A stretch of 64,000 nucleotides of DNA from Pseudevernia furfuracea (GCA_022315425.1 JAIUPT010000035.1:62001-126000), one strand, 5' to 3'; numbered from the stretch's first letter, positions 43,254 through 55,570 are shown. A program made the numbers and translations. Notes: generated by a model from the sequence alone, not told the origin.

Positions 43254-45486
43254 AGTTGTTTATTCCGATACAATCCGTGTGACAGAGATCAAACGAAAAC
43301 GGCCAAACGTTCCTCGTGAGTCGTCGTGCTCGATTCAGCCGCCGGTACATACGAAGTAAGGCTGCTCGGCGTGGTTGAACTTTGTTCCGTCCAAACTCTC
43401 GCGGTAGCAAAAAAACCTGGACACCCTAACCCAAATGGAGATTAGAGCCTTCCCCCACTCCTAATTCCCTGTCACTTGACCGTCACCGTCTATCACAACC
43501 TGAAACCCTTCGGGCATACTATTCAGATGACATTGCGCTTGATAATGAGGGAAAATTGATAGACCTGGATTTCCAACACTGTGAAAGCTCTCTGCGGGTT
43601 TACCCGTACTCTATGGCGTCCAGCATGACATAATCAATCAATCAATGCTCGCTCTAGTGGCATTATGCTGAGCGTAAAGCGGCTTTCAAGCACGAGTAGG
43701 TACTTGGGGCGGAAGAAGCTATAGAAGCCAGAGATGTCAAATACCCTTTTACCCTTCTACTTGACACCAAGAGTCCTGGACAGCGCTAATGTCAGCCCTA
43801 GCTCTACTTCGAACAGCCCTGGTTCCCTACGACCTTGCACAGAAGCGCATCGTTTAGGCAAGCTTCCAGGTAAATATACAGCCTTCACCTACTGCAGGAA
43901 AAAGCACCTTTCTAAAAGAGGTGACGCTCAAAACCAATCAGGCGACACGAGACAACCTAGAGCTTGTGATCCGAATAGATCAACAGAATTGCGAAATCGC
44001 TAAGCGAGGACACAAAGACTCCAAGACTTTGAACGCCTTGAGCGTGGCGGCAACTTTGTATCTGCCTGCCTTTTTGGTTGCGGTGAGTTGACGTCTTACT
44101 ATGGGAGACTGTCCCTCTGGTGCAGCCATGCGACGGTGCTAGTCGCATAGTAATTTAGCTCGGCAAAGGGGTATTGACTTTCTTGACCAACTGAGTTCCT
44201 CCCATCCTCCTTCACCCACTACACCTACAATCGCCGGCCACTCTATCCGTCACCTAATAGGCCCAACCTCATTTCTAGCTCAGTCGACCTCTTTACTAAC
44301 GCCTGTATCGGCCTCGCTGGTCACCGCGACCTCACGTCACTCACAACTCACTTAAGCACAGCCGCTACATTCTTGGGTCAGTCTCGCGCGCAGAGATCCT
44401 TTAATAAGTCGATTGAAGGCGTGTTTCTGGGCACAGTTCAGCCGCCGGAAGCGTAATGGATGGGGAGTGCAGTCATAGAGCGCCATTCTCAGTCCAATTT
44501 TTTTTTCTTCTAATGACCAAACCCCTAGAGGTGCTACCAGTTTTTTGCTTAGTTGGCAATATTCTTAGATGCGAAAACCACCAATAATAAGTCATGTAAC
44601 TTGCGCATTTGGTGAGATTGAATTTCATTCCACACCATTGCATGCGTATATACACCGCCGCATGCGATCAACACCCAGATTTGATCTCATATCTATGCCG
44701 GTGGTACCGGTCCTGACACTACAACTATCATTTCATGGTCGCAAGTCAAGAACCGGTGGGTTGCCTAATCATAGCTCTGAGTGGTGTGAATTGGTAATGG
44801 GGGTATGATGCTGCAAGGATTCGCATGGTCGGGGTATGATTCGGTAATTTGCCCGATATCGAACCTTCGCTCGTGTTCTTGTCTGGCTGGATGGAAGGTC
44901 CTCCCATCCTCGAATCGACTAAAACGTTTTGTTCGTTGCTGTCAGAGGGTGGTATGAATGAGATCATAATATTGGTGTGGTGATAAATGGATTGTCCATC
45001 TAGCTGGTAAATGGCCAGATATGTACGGAGAGTGTGTCTTGGCAGCCGATAACCCTAGCCTTAACTTAAGCCGCCCTGTGACAGTTGCGCATCGAATTCC
45101 CGTCCCATTTGGCGGGCGATATTGTGATCTTTGTGAAGCAAACGAAGATATCTTCCCTTCCCCTACCCGACGTCAATTTACGAAGAAACGATGCGGTATG
45201 CTTTGTACGTAATGATACCGTACTGCGGGTTGAGGTACAGCAATACTACCAGAACAGTCTAAGCATTTACACTAGAAACCGTACCGGTGGATGTCACTAC
45301 CTATCTTTCATAAACGCATCTCCTCCATCTGGGCTCCAGTACCATCGAATACCTCTTTTCCGCCTCTTTGATCGAGCTTTTGGAGTAGCAAATTCAAGAT
45401 TGTGTCTGCACTTTTGGGTAGAGGTATGCTCAGGTCCATGTTTTCCCAGAAAGCCTTTGAAGGCTATCTCATTCAAACCTACAGCC
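43254..45486. other. intergenic with an LTR relic
   Basis: About 2.2 kb between two minus-strand kinase genes. Apart from the LTR-like stretch at about 44070-44370, only short unsupported frames are present. Confidence 0.5.
44070..44372 (+). repeat. probable solo LTR related to the gypsy LTR
   Basis: GGGAGACTGTCCCTCTGGTG followed by CAGCCATGCGACGGTGCTAGTCGCATAGTAA closely matches the middle of the gypsy LTRs at 20.9 and 29.1 kb. The outer parts are diverged; the end reads CCGCTACATTC, comparable to CTCGTTACATT at the gypsy LTR/internal junction. No coding region adjoins it. Boundaries are approximate. Confidence 0.55.
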
Positions 45487-48400
45487 TCATCTAAACGTCC
45501 TCGCAACAATGCTAGCGAGATTGTTTTTGCTTGTCCACGTTTGAGGATCGTCAGGTCCTAAAATTTGCTCAAACCCTTCGGAAGCCCTTCGATGCATCTC
45601 CTCAGATTCTGGATATTTGCCTTGTTTGTAAAATACGATTCCGAGGTTACTCATGCTTGTCAGAGGCTCGAGATGATCGAAACCGTAAAGCTTCTCATAT
45701 CCTTCGAGGCATTCCTTTTGGATGGCCGCCGACTCTTCCAATTTTTCTTGGAGTTCCAGAGCCACAGCCAAACCATTCTTGAGTTTGAAGTAGACCGGCT
45801 GGTAGGTGCCATCTTTGCTACATCTTTGCAACACATCCCGGCACCGAGTCTCAGCTCTCAAAGGGTCGCCTTGGTCAAGGTGAAGATGGATGAGGGTAGC
45901 AAGGCTTGTCAGCGCATCAGTACTAATCTCGCCCAGCACTTTTTGTTGCCCCTCAACAGCCAAACATAGTAGCTGCTCTGCAATTTGGTACATTTTTTCC
46001 TTGAAGAAATTTGTGCCTAGTAAAACGAAGTTTCGAAGGATGTTGACGTCTTCGACAGGTATCGATTCTCGCGTTATCAAAATTGGTTGTATAATCTCGC
46101 GAGCTTCGGCGTATCTTCCACCCGCCTGGAGCAAGATAGCTAAGCTGTTCATGAACTTGAGGATATCGTTATGATTTTTTCCACGAGCTTTCATGATCCC
46201 GTCAAGTGCTTGACGCAACGCTGGTTCTGCTGCCTCGTCTTTGCGTTGTAGAAGAAGACACATACCGTGCGTGTTAAGACACGTGAGCGCCATGTAATGT
46301 TCCGGTCCCAGAAGTTTTGCCAATTGCTCCCATGAATCGAGGCTTAGCTTTTCAGCGTCTCTGTAGCGGCGGATACTGAATGTCATAGTAGCTAAGTTGA
46401 TCATACTCGCAATCAATGAGAGTTCATCAGGCCCATACAGCTTCTGTTTCACTCGTACCACGTCCTGCAGCATCTTTAAGGCTTCCTCATTGCGCCCTTG
46501 CTCCTGCAAAAGGGTAGCAAGATGCTGTAGGGCTCCAACCGTTGCTGGGTGATCGGAGCCAAGTATATTTTCGCTTTGGCGTAGGCATTCTCTAACAATT
46601 ATCTCGGCGCGTTGAAAGTGTCCAAGTTTTTGAAGAAGATGTGCGAAATTTACATTGGCTGATAACGTCTGAGGGTGGTGCTTCCCATATCGTTCTTCGA
46701 TGCACTTGATAGCACTTTGGAAGAGTGGCATAGCTTTTCCATAAGAACCTTGATTCAGGTAGATCGTTGCCAGCCTTATCTTGAAATCTTCTAAGCTGCC
46801 GTAATAGATCTGGCGAAACCACGCATCATTGTCCGCTCTTGTAACAAGTGGCTCCAAGATGGTAGCAGCTTCGGCGAATTTTCCTTGACTGTCGAGTATA
46901 TCGATAAGCGCCAACCTCAACCTCGTTAGCACGTTGTCATTCTGGAGATTGGCCTCCGTATCGCTTATCTCCCTTTTATAGTAGACTTCACTTGCTTCGA
47001 GCAAGCCCAGTTTTTGGTACTCTTTTGCGTGGTCTGCTTCATGAAGATAGCCTTGGCTTATCAATTCAATGATGTGTAGATTCTTGCAGGGTTGAGTAAT
47101 TTGGGTTGCTATTTGAATCGCCAATGAGAGGTCTTGAAGGGATTTGCCGCTTCTCTTGACCCAGCTGCGTGCGGTTTCGTCGTCTTTGGGACAGCCGTAT
47201 CCGGTCATGCAGCAGAATGCGACCTGAAACGCAGCGTTTTGCCTACACTCCTCGGTTGTGCATGCTGAAGCTTCACTTTTGAGGCAAGCTACGATGTATT
47301 CGCGTACTCGGTAGTCACTGGATGCAAACTGAACAACGTCCCATTGTATCTAGGAACGGTCAGCTCCTGTATTGTCTCTGTATGTCCGGAGGATTCTACC
47401 ATGAATAACGGCTCATCAATAGCCAGTTTTTCCTTCAAGCCAACGATCGTGGGTACATGGAAGTCTTTGGATTCGTAGATATTCTGAGTCAGCAGCTGTA
47501 ACAAACAATGCAAGTCTTTGCTTCGATCCATGGGCTCCGTTGAAAGGGTCAAATCGAAGAACTTTTTCATCGCGTATTTCGTTTCGAGCTCTATGTCTGT
47601 CTCCCCGTCGATTTTACCCCGCACAAAGTCTTTTAGTGTTCCATCTCTTCTGAATGTTTTTAATTGGTTGCATTCTCGTTGCAGACCACTTTCCGAGTAA
47701 CGACTCTCTTCTAGGAACAAAAGCCACAAACAGACCATACCCAGAGAAAATATATCAGTAGCTTTAGCCTCAGCCAAGGTAAAAATACAGTTATCACGAT
47801 CCACCTCTGGAGCGTTCCACGGTGGTGACCATGGGAGTTGGATTCGTTCGCAGCTGGAAGTGGCTGCGTTGATACCCGTACATGTTGAATAACCAAAGTC
47901 AGCGACTTTTGCTACGTAGCTCTCATTTTCATAGATCTGGTCACCATGTGCTAGCTGAGAAGACCCGAATACTAGCACATTATGTGGTTTGATATCGCCA
48001 TGTATTATATCTTAGATAATCAGTCTTACACGAGGAAAAGAGCTTTCAAAGTAGACTGAAGATAAAGCTCACCACAAGAGTGCATAACTGCAATCCCTCT
48101 TATAATATCCGAGCAGATTTTCAGTTTTTGAGGCAAAGACATTCCTAATCCACTGGGAGATCTCTTGAATTGTCCAAGGTCGCCATACTTTGCTTTTTCA
48201 AAGATGAGCACAGGTCTGACCTTTTCCTCCTGATCCTCGGCAAGAAAGTCCCAACAAATACCTTCAAGCCGAATGATATTTTCGTGCTCTCGGACTACTG
48301 GATTACCTAAAACCAAAACCTCCGAAATCATCGCTTCGTAAAGTTGGTGCCTTCTCTGCTCGGGAGACTCTCTACCGGCTTGCCCGAAATACCTGTCGGT

Positions 48401-48730
48401 AAGTCGTTTGAATGCGAATGTTAGATCAAGCTTTAGGAGGCCGGGATGGATGGCCGCGGTCATGCCAAGCCCAAGAAGATTACTATTATCGTCCAAGACT
48501 TTATCCCAAGTGATTCCTAAGAAGTCGATTCTTCGAGTCTGACACACTGCCAGAAGTTGAAGAAAGTCATGGTGTTTGCTGCGGATCGCAAGTGATCCTA
48601 AGGGTTGATCGCTCTCTCCCGCGGGAATTCTGGAAGCGCTGCTAGAGAAGGTGCCCGACCTATAGAAAGAGGTCAAGCTGCCGTGAGATGAGACTTCTTC
48701 AGCGCCTGCAAAGGTTTCGTCGTCGCCCAT
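45487..48730 (-). CDS. protein kinase fused to kinesin-light-chain-type TPR repeats
   Basis: Three exons, 48073-48730, 47400-48010 and 45487-47349, about 1043 residues. Introns are 62 and 50 bases and both junctions keep the frame (HSC-DIIHGDIKPHNVL; EPLFM-IQWDVVQF). Residues of about 80-400 form a kinase domain: FAFKRL with the likely ATP Lys, VLIFEKAKYGDLGQF hinge, HGDIKPHNVL (Asp225), DFG at 257-259 and APEVDRD. Residues of about 440-1043 carry some ten TPR units of about 42 residues, such as HPATVGALQHLATLLQEQGR and HLEPLTSMSNLGIVFYKQGK. Kinase plus C-terminal TPR array is a sensor-like layout in filamentous fungi: repeats detect a ligand and the kinase signals. It lacks a NACHT or NB-ARC domain. 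Divergently transcribed from the gene at 49706. Confidence 0.85.
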
Positions 48731-49705
48731 TCTGACTTAATCGTAACTCTCTGGAGCTGGTAGGAGCTTTTTACCGCAAATCCAGGGCTGTCAATTGGAA
48801 TTTGACGAGAGTTCTGGTGTAAAAGACAGGGTGTGGAGAAAGATGCTCAGGTACGTATCACGATGAAGGTTGCAGCGATTCGTGAAGCGTTATTGTTAGA
48901 GAAATGAAGATAAATCAGGTGCCCGTTGAGGAAGCGGCAGCTTTGGTCACCGGATCATTGTTCTTCCGCCCCGCGCATCCCATCACTGCAACAGTATCGT
49001 ACACTAGCGTTGGCTGAACTATAGAAGCAACTCTTCTCAAGGTTTTTAGCATCGAATCTTGGTTTCCTCATCTACCCAAAGCCACGAAGAGAAGCCGCAA
49101 GCATGAAAGTGGCTTCGAATGGTGGTCGGCGGTTCGAAAATTTGGCGAGGCTGTAATTACTTAGCTTCCAAGTTGGTTTGACCAGCGACTTTTGCCTTGG
49201 TCACTCTCGGGGTTGGCTCAGCTGATGCCAAACACAACATCCGTAATCGGTCAATTAATGTGGTTGCAGCGAGAGGGCCCGCCAAGTCAGATGCTATTCA
49301 GACGGTGGAAAACATTTACTCTACCACTGTCTGCAATGAAGAAAAACAAGACACTTATTTCAGGCCCGATAGTACCCGTCCAGAGGTCTTTCTTGCTATC
49401 TGTAAAGAGAGTCTCATCAAACGATTTAGAGTCTTTCACAATTAGCTACATAGTACCCAAGGGATAAAAAATGGGATCTTGAGCGTGCGCGAGCGTGCTC
49501 CTTGATCGGGTGGCTGATCACCCAGCCCCAACCTGAACTTGGGGGCACTTTTCCGCCAAGGCTGTGCATTCTATCGGCGATTGCAAGGCCATCGACGCAC
49601 GCAGTGGTCTAGAGCCTAGTTGCTCACAGCCTTGTCGCTGCCCTCGAGGCTAATAATGATGCCCACCTAACGGTCCTTTAGACGTGATGCGCCATTCCAG
49701 CAAGC
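48731..49705. other. shared divergent promoter region
   Basis: 975 bases between the kinase-TPR gene and the bromodomain gene, transcribed away from each other. No supported open frame; the two could be co-regulated. Confidence 0.5.
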
Positions 49706-52407
49706 ATGTCATTTGGCTTCAGTGTTGGCGACTTCGTTGCTGTTGGAGGTTTGATAGTGAAGATTGTTGACTCTCTTCGAGGTACTCAGTCCGAGTACCA
49801 GGAGCTCATTCGCGAGCTTGATAGGTACGCCAAGTCACTATCGGCATATCAGCTCAGCATCGTTCAGTACCCAAACCTCGGGCTAATATGACATGTAGTC
49901 TTAAAAGAGCTCTCGCCCAAGTGGACAAGCTCAAGGGACGGGGTGACCAAGCCATCGCCATCGAACAAATCAAATGCGTTGCCCTCAGTTGTAGGTACCC
50001 GCTCGAAGAATTCCTAGCCAAAATTCAAAAATACGATAAGAGCTTGGGCTTGGGAAAATCAGTTGGCAAAATCAAAGATGCGGGCAGGAAGGTCCAATAT
50101 GCGTTTGGGAAGAAGGATGAGGCCAATACGCTACGAAGCAAACTCGGCATACATATCGGGACTATCAATATGCTCTTGGCATGGCGAGGCCTGGAAAAGC
50201 TTCATTTAGATTCGGAGCAAAGGGATAAGAATCAAGAAGAGTTGAGGGATATGATTGAAGGCTGGTCTAGAGGACTAAGAGAAGTGAGAGGCAACGTGGA
50301 GGCTCAGGCTCTTGGTGTCAGAGAAAACAGCTCTATAATAAGAAAGCTCTTCTGGATGGTCAGTGGCGAGATTGCGGCCCCACTGAAATCTCTGAGTCAG
50401 ACCGTTGCAAACGTATGGTGAGTGACTTGACACAAGAGCAACGACCAGCTTGAGTGTACCAGGCTCTCAGGTCTCAGGCTCGCATGCTAACGTGCCGTCA
50501 AGCGTGTCAACCCAGAAGATCTACATTATCCTTCTTGAACTAAGAGCCAGCCTTCCTGGCATGGACACCCGCTTCACTTTTTTCCAAGATCCAGTCAGAG
50601 TCGAAGACGCCTTGGGCCGAGTCTTTCCCTTTTCTTCAGAGTGCAGTATCGAAGCGCTTAATGCTGAGATCAAGTCGAGATTCAGGAAAGGCCCTGGAAA
50701 GACAGAAGTCATGGCGGGAGGCTTTGAGATCTTCAATGCCAAAAACACTGATCAGGTACTCACTACCTCCGGTCATAACGTACTTCTGCCCGGAATGTCG
50801 ATCAACATGGCGATTGTTGTTGAGAAGGAGTTCGTCGAGGGCGACCAATGCCCAATGCCACATTGCCCATCTAAAACCTTTGTGAAGGCAATCGGCGGTG
50901 GAAGGACTTGGTAAGTACATCTTGACCAAACCCATGTCTTCTAAATCTCTTCAACCCACTCGTTTTGCTGGTGAAGGTGTGATTTTTGTTGGTGAACAAT
51001 GCCATTACCGCAAATGTTTGCTAATTATTCATCCAAAAGCTCCGAGTGCGGCGTATGGATCGACGGAGCCAGCAAAAAGCGCAAGCGAGATTTCGAGGTA
51101 GAAAAAATCTCTAAGCACGTCAAACTCTTGGCGAATCGAAACCGTAATAAAGCCGTTCATCCCGACTTGCAAGAGGCTCCGGCCCTCTCGGGTGACGAGG
51201 AAATAGCGAAAACTGAGCAATCCGAATCGGACGAAACATCTATCAGCGCATTCAAACGCATCAGATTTGACACTGGCTTACAGGCCTTAACAACCGAGGA
51301 ACTCGACATACTCATCAAATCGAAAAGAAATCAAATGCCCTACTCAGACGTACAGCTTCGAGAGGTAATCCAACGATTGAAATTATATGGAGCTGCGGAA
51401 GCAGTATTGAACGGACTGAACAGTGTCCCAGAGCACTCGAGGCCTTTTCTGAGACCTTTCAACAAGTGCGACGCTCCCGACTACGACCAAGTGATCAAGC
51501 GGCCAATGGATCTCGGTGCTATAAACAAAAAATTGAAGAACCTGCACTACAACTGCAAGGGAGAGATAGTGGATGATCTCAACCTGATCTGGGCGAATTG
51601 TCTTCGCTACTTCCGTTTACCAACGCACCCATTTCGACAGGACGCGCTCTGGATGAGAGAAGAAGCCGGCAAGCTTATTCCACTTATGCCGGATATTGTT
51701 ATCAAACCAATGTCGATCGAGGAGGCTGCTCGAGCCAAGGTTCCCGACTGCGCGAAGAAACCGTTTCCACGTACCGCAAGCCAAAGCTCGGAAAATCTCA
51801 AGGGGAAAGCCGTACTTATTGGTTATTTGGGGGGGCTCAATCATCCAAATCTAGTGATAAAGGCAGGCGAGATGTTCTTGCTTGGACCCAGCGGCAGCGC
51901 CAACAGACGCGGATTCGAGTACACAAACAGATGAAAAACAAACTAGTCCGCGTAGAGAACGATCTACCCTGGGTCAAACGAAAGAATGAGGTGATCGATA
52001 ATCTGGTACACGAAGGTCGGGCAGTATCAGGCAAATCATCACAAGGACGGGACAAACGGAGAGCCGATCTAACAACTCGAGCTAGCGCCGATGGGAGAGA
52101 AGAAGGTTTGAAGAAGATTGACAAGATCAAAAATATACTCGCAGACAAGACACTCGTCACACCCGCAGAGGCTCATACTGACTTCTGGAACCCCCTCTCC
52201 CCAGCACGACCCTTCTCCGCCAACGATCCAAATTTTGTGGGACACTGGAGACCTCGCAGTGAGAAATTCTCTTTGCTGAAAGATAGACGGCGTGCTAATC
52301 GAGTAGTCAGATTTGGAGAAGAGGGGGTACCAGCGCGTTTTCTTTCTCGTATATCAAGAGTGACCGCCTCAAAAAGCGATGACGAAAACCGGACTCTTTC
52401 CTTTTAA
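49706..52407 (+). CDS. STAND-type N-terminus, ubiquitin-like domain and bromodomain fusion
   Basis: Exons: 49706-49824, 49899 to about 50412, about 50471-50910, a 15-base exon 50977-50991, 51040 to about 51770, and about 51863-52407; roughly 787 residues. The N-terminus (FGFSVGDFVAVGGLIVKIVD) is the helical start seen on fungal STAND and related proteins. Next is a ubiquitin-like (ULD-type) domain: FTFFQDPVRVEDALGRVFPF and PGMSINMAIVVEKEF. A small Cys cluster follows (CPMPHC, then CDFCCSEC through the tiny exon). Residues of about 480-575 form a bromodomain: APDYDQVIKRPMDLGAINKK and LIWANCLRYF. The Asn that normally binds acetyl-lysine (Y-N) is Phe here. A basic C-terminus contains LVRVENDLPWVKRKN. 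The junction near 51.8 kb needs an intron or a frameshift; its exact ends are uncertain. Nuclear or chromatin role is inferred only. Confidence 0.75.
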
Positions 52408-53535
52408 GTCTCAGGAGGTTATTGAAGCCGGAATAGGCCTAATTGCCCAGATGCTTAGAATCTCCCTCTGCACAACCACTTCATGCACACGGGAAACGGA
52501 GAACGTCTCAAGAGACGTGTATACCCAACTCCGACTAGCGGGGTTCCAGCTCCACAGCAATTACAAAGGTCAAATTCCCATCACCCGTCCACCAACCCCT
52601 CTCTCTCTCCCCCCAGCACCGTTATCCCATCCACCGCCCAAATCCCATCCCCCACAACCCCACACAACGCCACCTCAACCCCCCCCCCCCCCCGTCTCAC
52701 CTCTAGAACCCTTCCCCCCTCTCCCACCTCTAACCCCACGCACTCTGCCACCACATCCCCCACCGCCCGCGGTAAGAATCCCAAAACCCCACCTCCCTCT
52801 GTCCAACACCCCCCCCCCCTCCAACTTCAAACTCATGAACGACGCAATCCCCATAATCCAGTCCGTAGCAAGGCCCTCTACCATTACCCACCACGGAAAA
52901 GCCGCTGGATATTGGCCGTGGAAGTGTGTGCGCGCGGATGTGGACGTGGTATATAGGCTATGAAAAGTCGGCGGGTCCGTCACGAGGGGAGGAAGTGGGC
53001 GTCGGAGAGTGGCAGATAGTAAACGTTGCGGCTTCAGATCCTGTTGTTATTTTGGGACAGTGGACTGGACGGTGAGGACGGGGTAAGGGGAGAGAGAGAG
53101 AGAGAGAGAGAGGCTGGGCGTGGGACTTGCCATGCGTTGGATTGGATTGGATTGGGACAGTGGGCATTGATCTGATGGGAAGAGGTAGGATGAGACTGCA
53201 GCCATTGAAGCTTGCTGGCCTGCTTTTGCTGCTGGGGATTGCTGAGTGGCTCTGGAGGATCTCTTGGAAGGCGGGGAATTAGAGACGAATCATCAAGCCT
53301 TGGCTAATTGGGAGTTCAACTGCGCTTCGGATGGAGCTTTTCGGTCTGCTCGAGGGTTCATACGCCCGAGAGAGGGTACTTCGATAGGATAGATCCACGG
53401 GCGCATATGCAGGAGAAGAGTGTCGCTATGCGATTAAAAAAGCTAAAGCGTATTGACGTCCGATATGGCTGTAACAATCGACACTATGTACAGCCTCGCC
53501 TCATCTCTCTTTTGCTTGCATGACTTTTCCTTTTT
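52408..53535. other. intergenic, C-rich and simple-sequence DNA
   Basis: C-rich tract 52600-52830 with poly-C at 52679-52692, and a (GA)n run near 53092-53111. Long open frames here follow from the biased composition. Convergent 3' flanks of two genes. Confidence 0.6.
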
Positions 53536-54869
53536 TTAAAGCTTCGCATCTCGAGGTTTCACATATCCCACCTTCCCTTTGACGATCCCGTACGCACCTC
53601 CTCCCTTCCCAAACATCTCATGTAGATCCCTCGCAATCGCCTCTGGTTTCTCCCATGCCGCAAAATGACCGCCGCTTTCATTTTCGCTCTCATACACGAC
53701 TGGGCCCATGGTTTGTCCCCACGACTTCGGCACGACCGTAAGTTCTTTGGGAAAGTGCGCCAGGCCGAGCTTCACGTGCGGTATCCATCTCTCCGTTCTA
53801 TCACGGCCGAACTGAGTGTCATGGAGCGCTTCGTAGTAGATTCTCAGGTTAGCAGCGACACCAGCGGTGCTGAACCAGTAGATAGAAACCCAGGTCAGTA
53901 TCTCATCTTCGGTCCAGGGATAATTGTCTGTCCAGTCGTGAAGCTTCTCATATAACCAAGCCAGTAATCCGACAGGACTATCTGCCAGCGCGTATCCTAG
54001 AGTCTGCGGTTTGGTTTCTTGTTCTTTACGGTAGCCACTGCCTTCTTTCAAGAACCAATCGCTACGGGCGTGGCCATCCTTTTCACGCTGGGTGTAGGGG
54101 GCTAGGGCGTGTTTAGTAGCAAGGATGGGAGTAGAGAGAAATTCAGGTGCGTGACCGCGAACCATGTTGATGTGAGAGGCCATGACATGCTGAGGATAGA
54201 GAAGTCCCATGATGCGGGTAATCATACATCCCCAGTCGCCGCCTTGCGTTACTAAGCACACATCGCGTCAGGAATCGTTTTGGCAGGTGGACAGGGGACG
54301 CACCGTATTTATCGTACCCAAGTTTGAGCATGAGCTTGTGGCATGTCTCGGCGTATTGAGGTAGGCCAAAACCTTTCTTCTTCGTGCCGGAGGAGAACCC
54401 ATAGTTGGGGAGCGATGGAGCCACGATGTGGAACGCTGGGGTCTCTTTGCCGCCATTGGCAAGGAGGGGCAGGATCTTGGTCACTTCAATGAAGCTGCCG
54501 GGCCCTGGACGGTATCAGCAGGCGGCGTCGCGGGGTTGCGAGTAACGTACAGCCATGGGAGAAGAGCAGAGGAATTGCACCATCTACGTCGCTCTTCTGA
54601 TGCACGAAATGTATGTCCAGAGATTCGAAGCCGTCGACTTGAATTACAGTCTTGAAATTTGGGAGTCCATTGAGTTTAGCTTCCTGCTTCCTCCAATCAA
54701 ATTTTTCTTTCCAGTATGTAGCCAATCGTTTCACGTCAGCCAACGGGGCGCCATAGTCCCAGCCCGCTTGGTCGAGCTCGTCGGGGAAGGTTGTGGCTTC
54801 AAGTTTCTTGGTAAGTCGTTCGCGCTCTTCATCGGAAACAGAGATCGTGTAGGGCTCAATTGATGCCAT
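53536..54869 (-). CDS. epoxide hydrolase, microsomal/EHN type
   Basis: Three exons, 54551-54869, 54304-54504 and 53536-54251, giving 411 residues. The N-terminal EHN-type region (DELDQAGWDYGAPLADVKRL, YWKEKFDWRKQE) precedes an alpha/beta-hydrolase fold. The oxyanion motif HGWPGSF is rebuilt across intron 1, the nucleophile is Asp179 in TQGGDWG (rebuilt across intron 2), and the general base is probably His369 in ESGGHFAAWE. The family opens epoxides to diols through an ester intermediate. All catalytic motifs are present, so likely active. No signal peptide; substrates may be fungal metabolites or host compounds. Confidence 0.92.
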
Positions 54870-55342
54870 TGCGTTAAGGTGGGAAGCGTTGATAGAGGAG
54901 CACGTACTGGAGGGGTGGGAAGAGCGTATTCATCATGATGTTGTAAGCTTTTAGCAGGCGCGCCGGTCATTATCACTTGCCCCTTTTGACCGTCGGCGGT
55001 GACGTATTTGGTGGGGCTTCACTTGGTGGGAATTCTACCCCTCCAAGTTTTATCTTCAACCACCAAAGAGACAAACAACATCTTGTCCCAGAAACCCACA
55101 CCCATCTCAGATATTCAAAGCATACACTCGTGTAAGTATGGTCGGACAATTCCTACCTTCTATCCTTGGACAACGATCCGCTCTTGCCTCTACGACCTTA
55201 ACTACAGGCGAAGAATCCTTTATCTCTCAAACCGCACAGCTTCAATTCCAATTGCTTTTTGCTAACATGAATCATGCAGACCAAATCCATAGAAATATCA
55301 AACCGCTCTCTACCTATCCACCATCTCAACCAATTGACCAAC
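54870..55342. other. divergent promoter region
   Basis: Between the epoxide hydrolase and the small hydrophilic protein gene. A GTAAGT near 55134 could be the donor of a 5'-UTR intron of the latter. Confidence 0.45.
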
Positions 55343-55570
55343 ATGTCAGCACCCAACGCAGGCCGCCAGTCTCCGGAGCCAGAGAAGCAGTCCCACGAGC
55401 AAGTCGGAGCTCCCGAGTCCGGCAAGATTGACGCCGGAAAAACAGAGACTGGGTCTAAAGACGAGAGCAACGACACGAAGGAAAACACCCTAGAGAGCAA
55501 CCCTGTGGGACCGATGGAGGATGCCGCTCATGAGAAAATCAGCAAGGAGGGACGTGGGGACGTCGTCTAG
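55343..55570 (+). CDS. small hydrophilic conserved protein
   Basis: 75 residues from the ATG at 55343 (MSAPNAGRQSPEPEKQ). Rich in Glu, Lys, Ser, Gly and Asn, with no hydrophobic core, so likely disordered. The C-terminal ESNPVGPMEDAAHEKISKEG resembles a tail shared by short proteins of many ascomycetes (from memory); no function known. The frame is open to 55274 upstream, but this ATG starts the recognisable part. Confidence 0.6.
   Translation: MSAPNAGRQSPEPEKQSHEQVGAPESGKIDAGKTETGSKDESNDTKENTLESNPVGPMEDAAHEKISKEGRGDVV

Noticed and set aside
52379..52963. Pro-rich frames of more than 150 codons after the bromodomain gene
   Set aside because: They run through C-rich simple sequence and change character completely; composition artefact.
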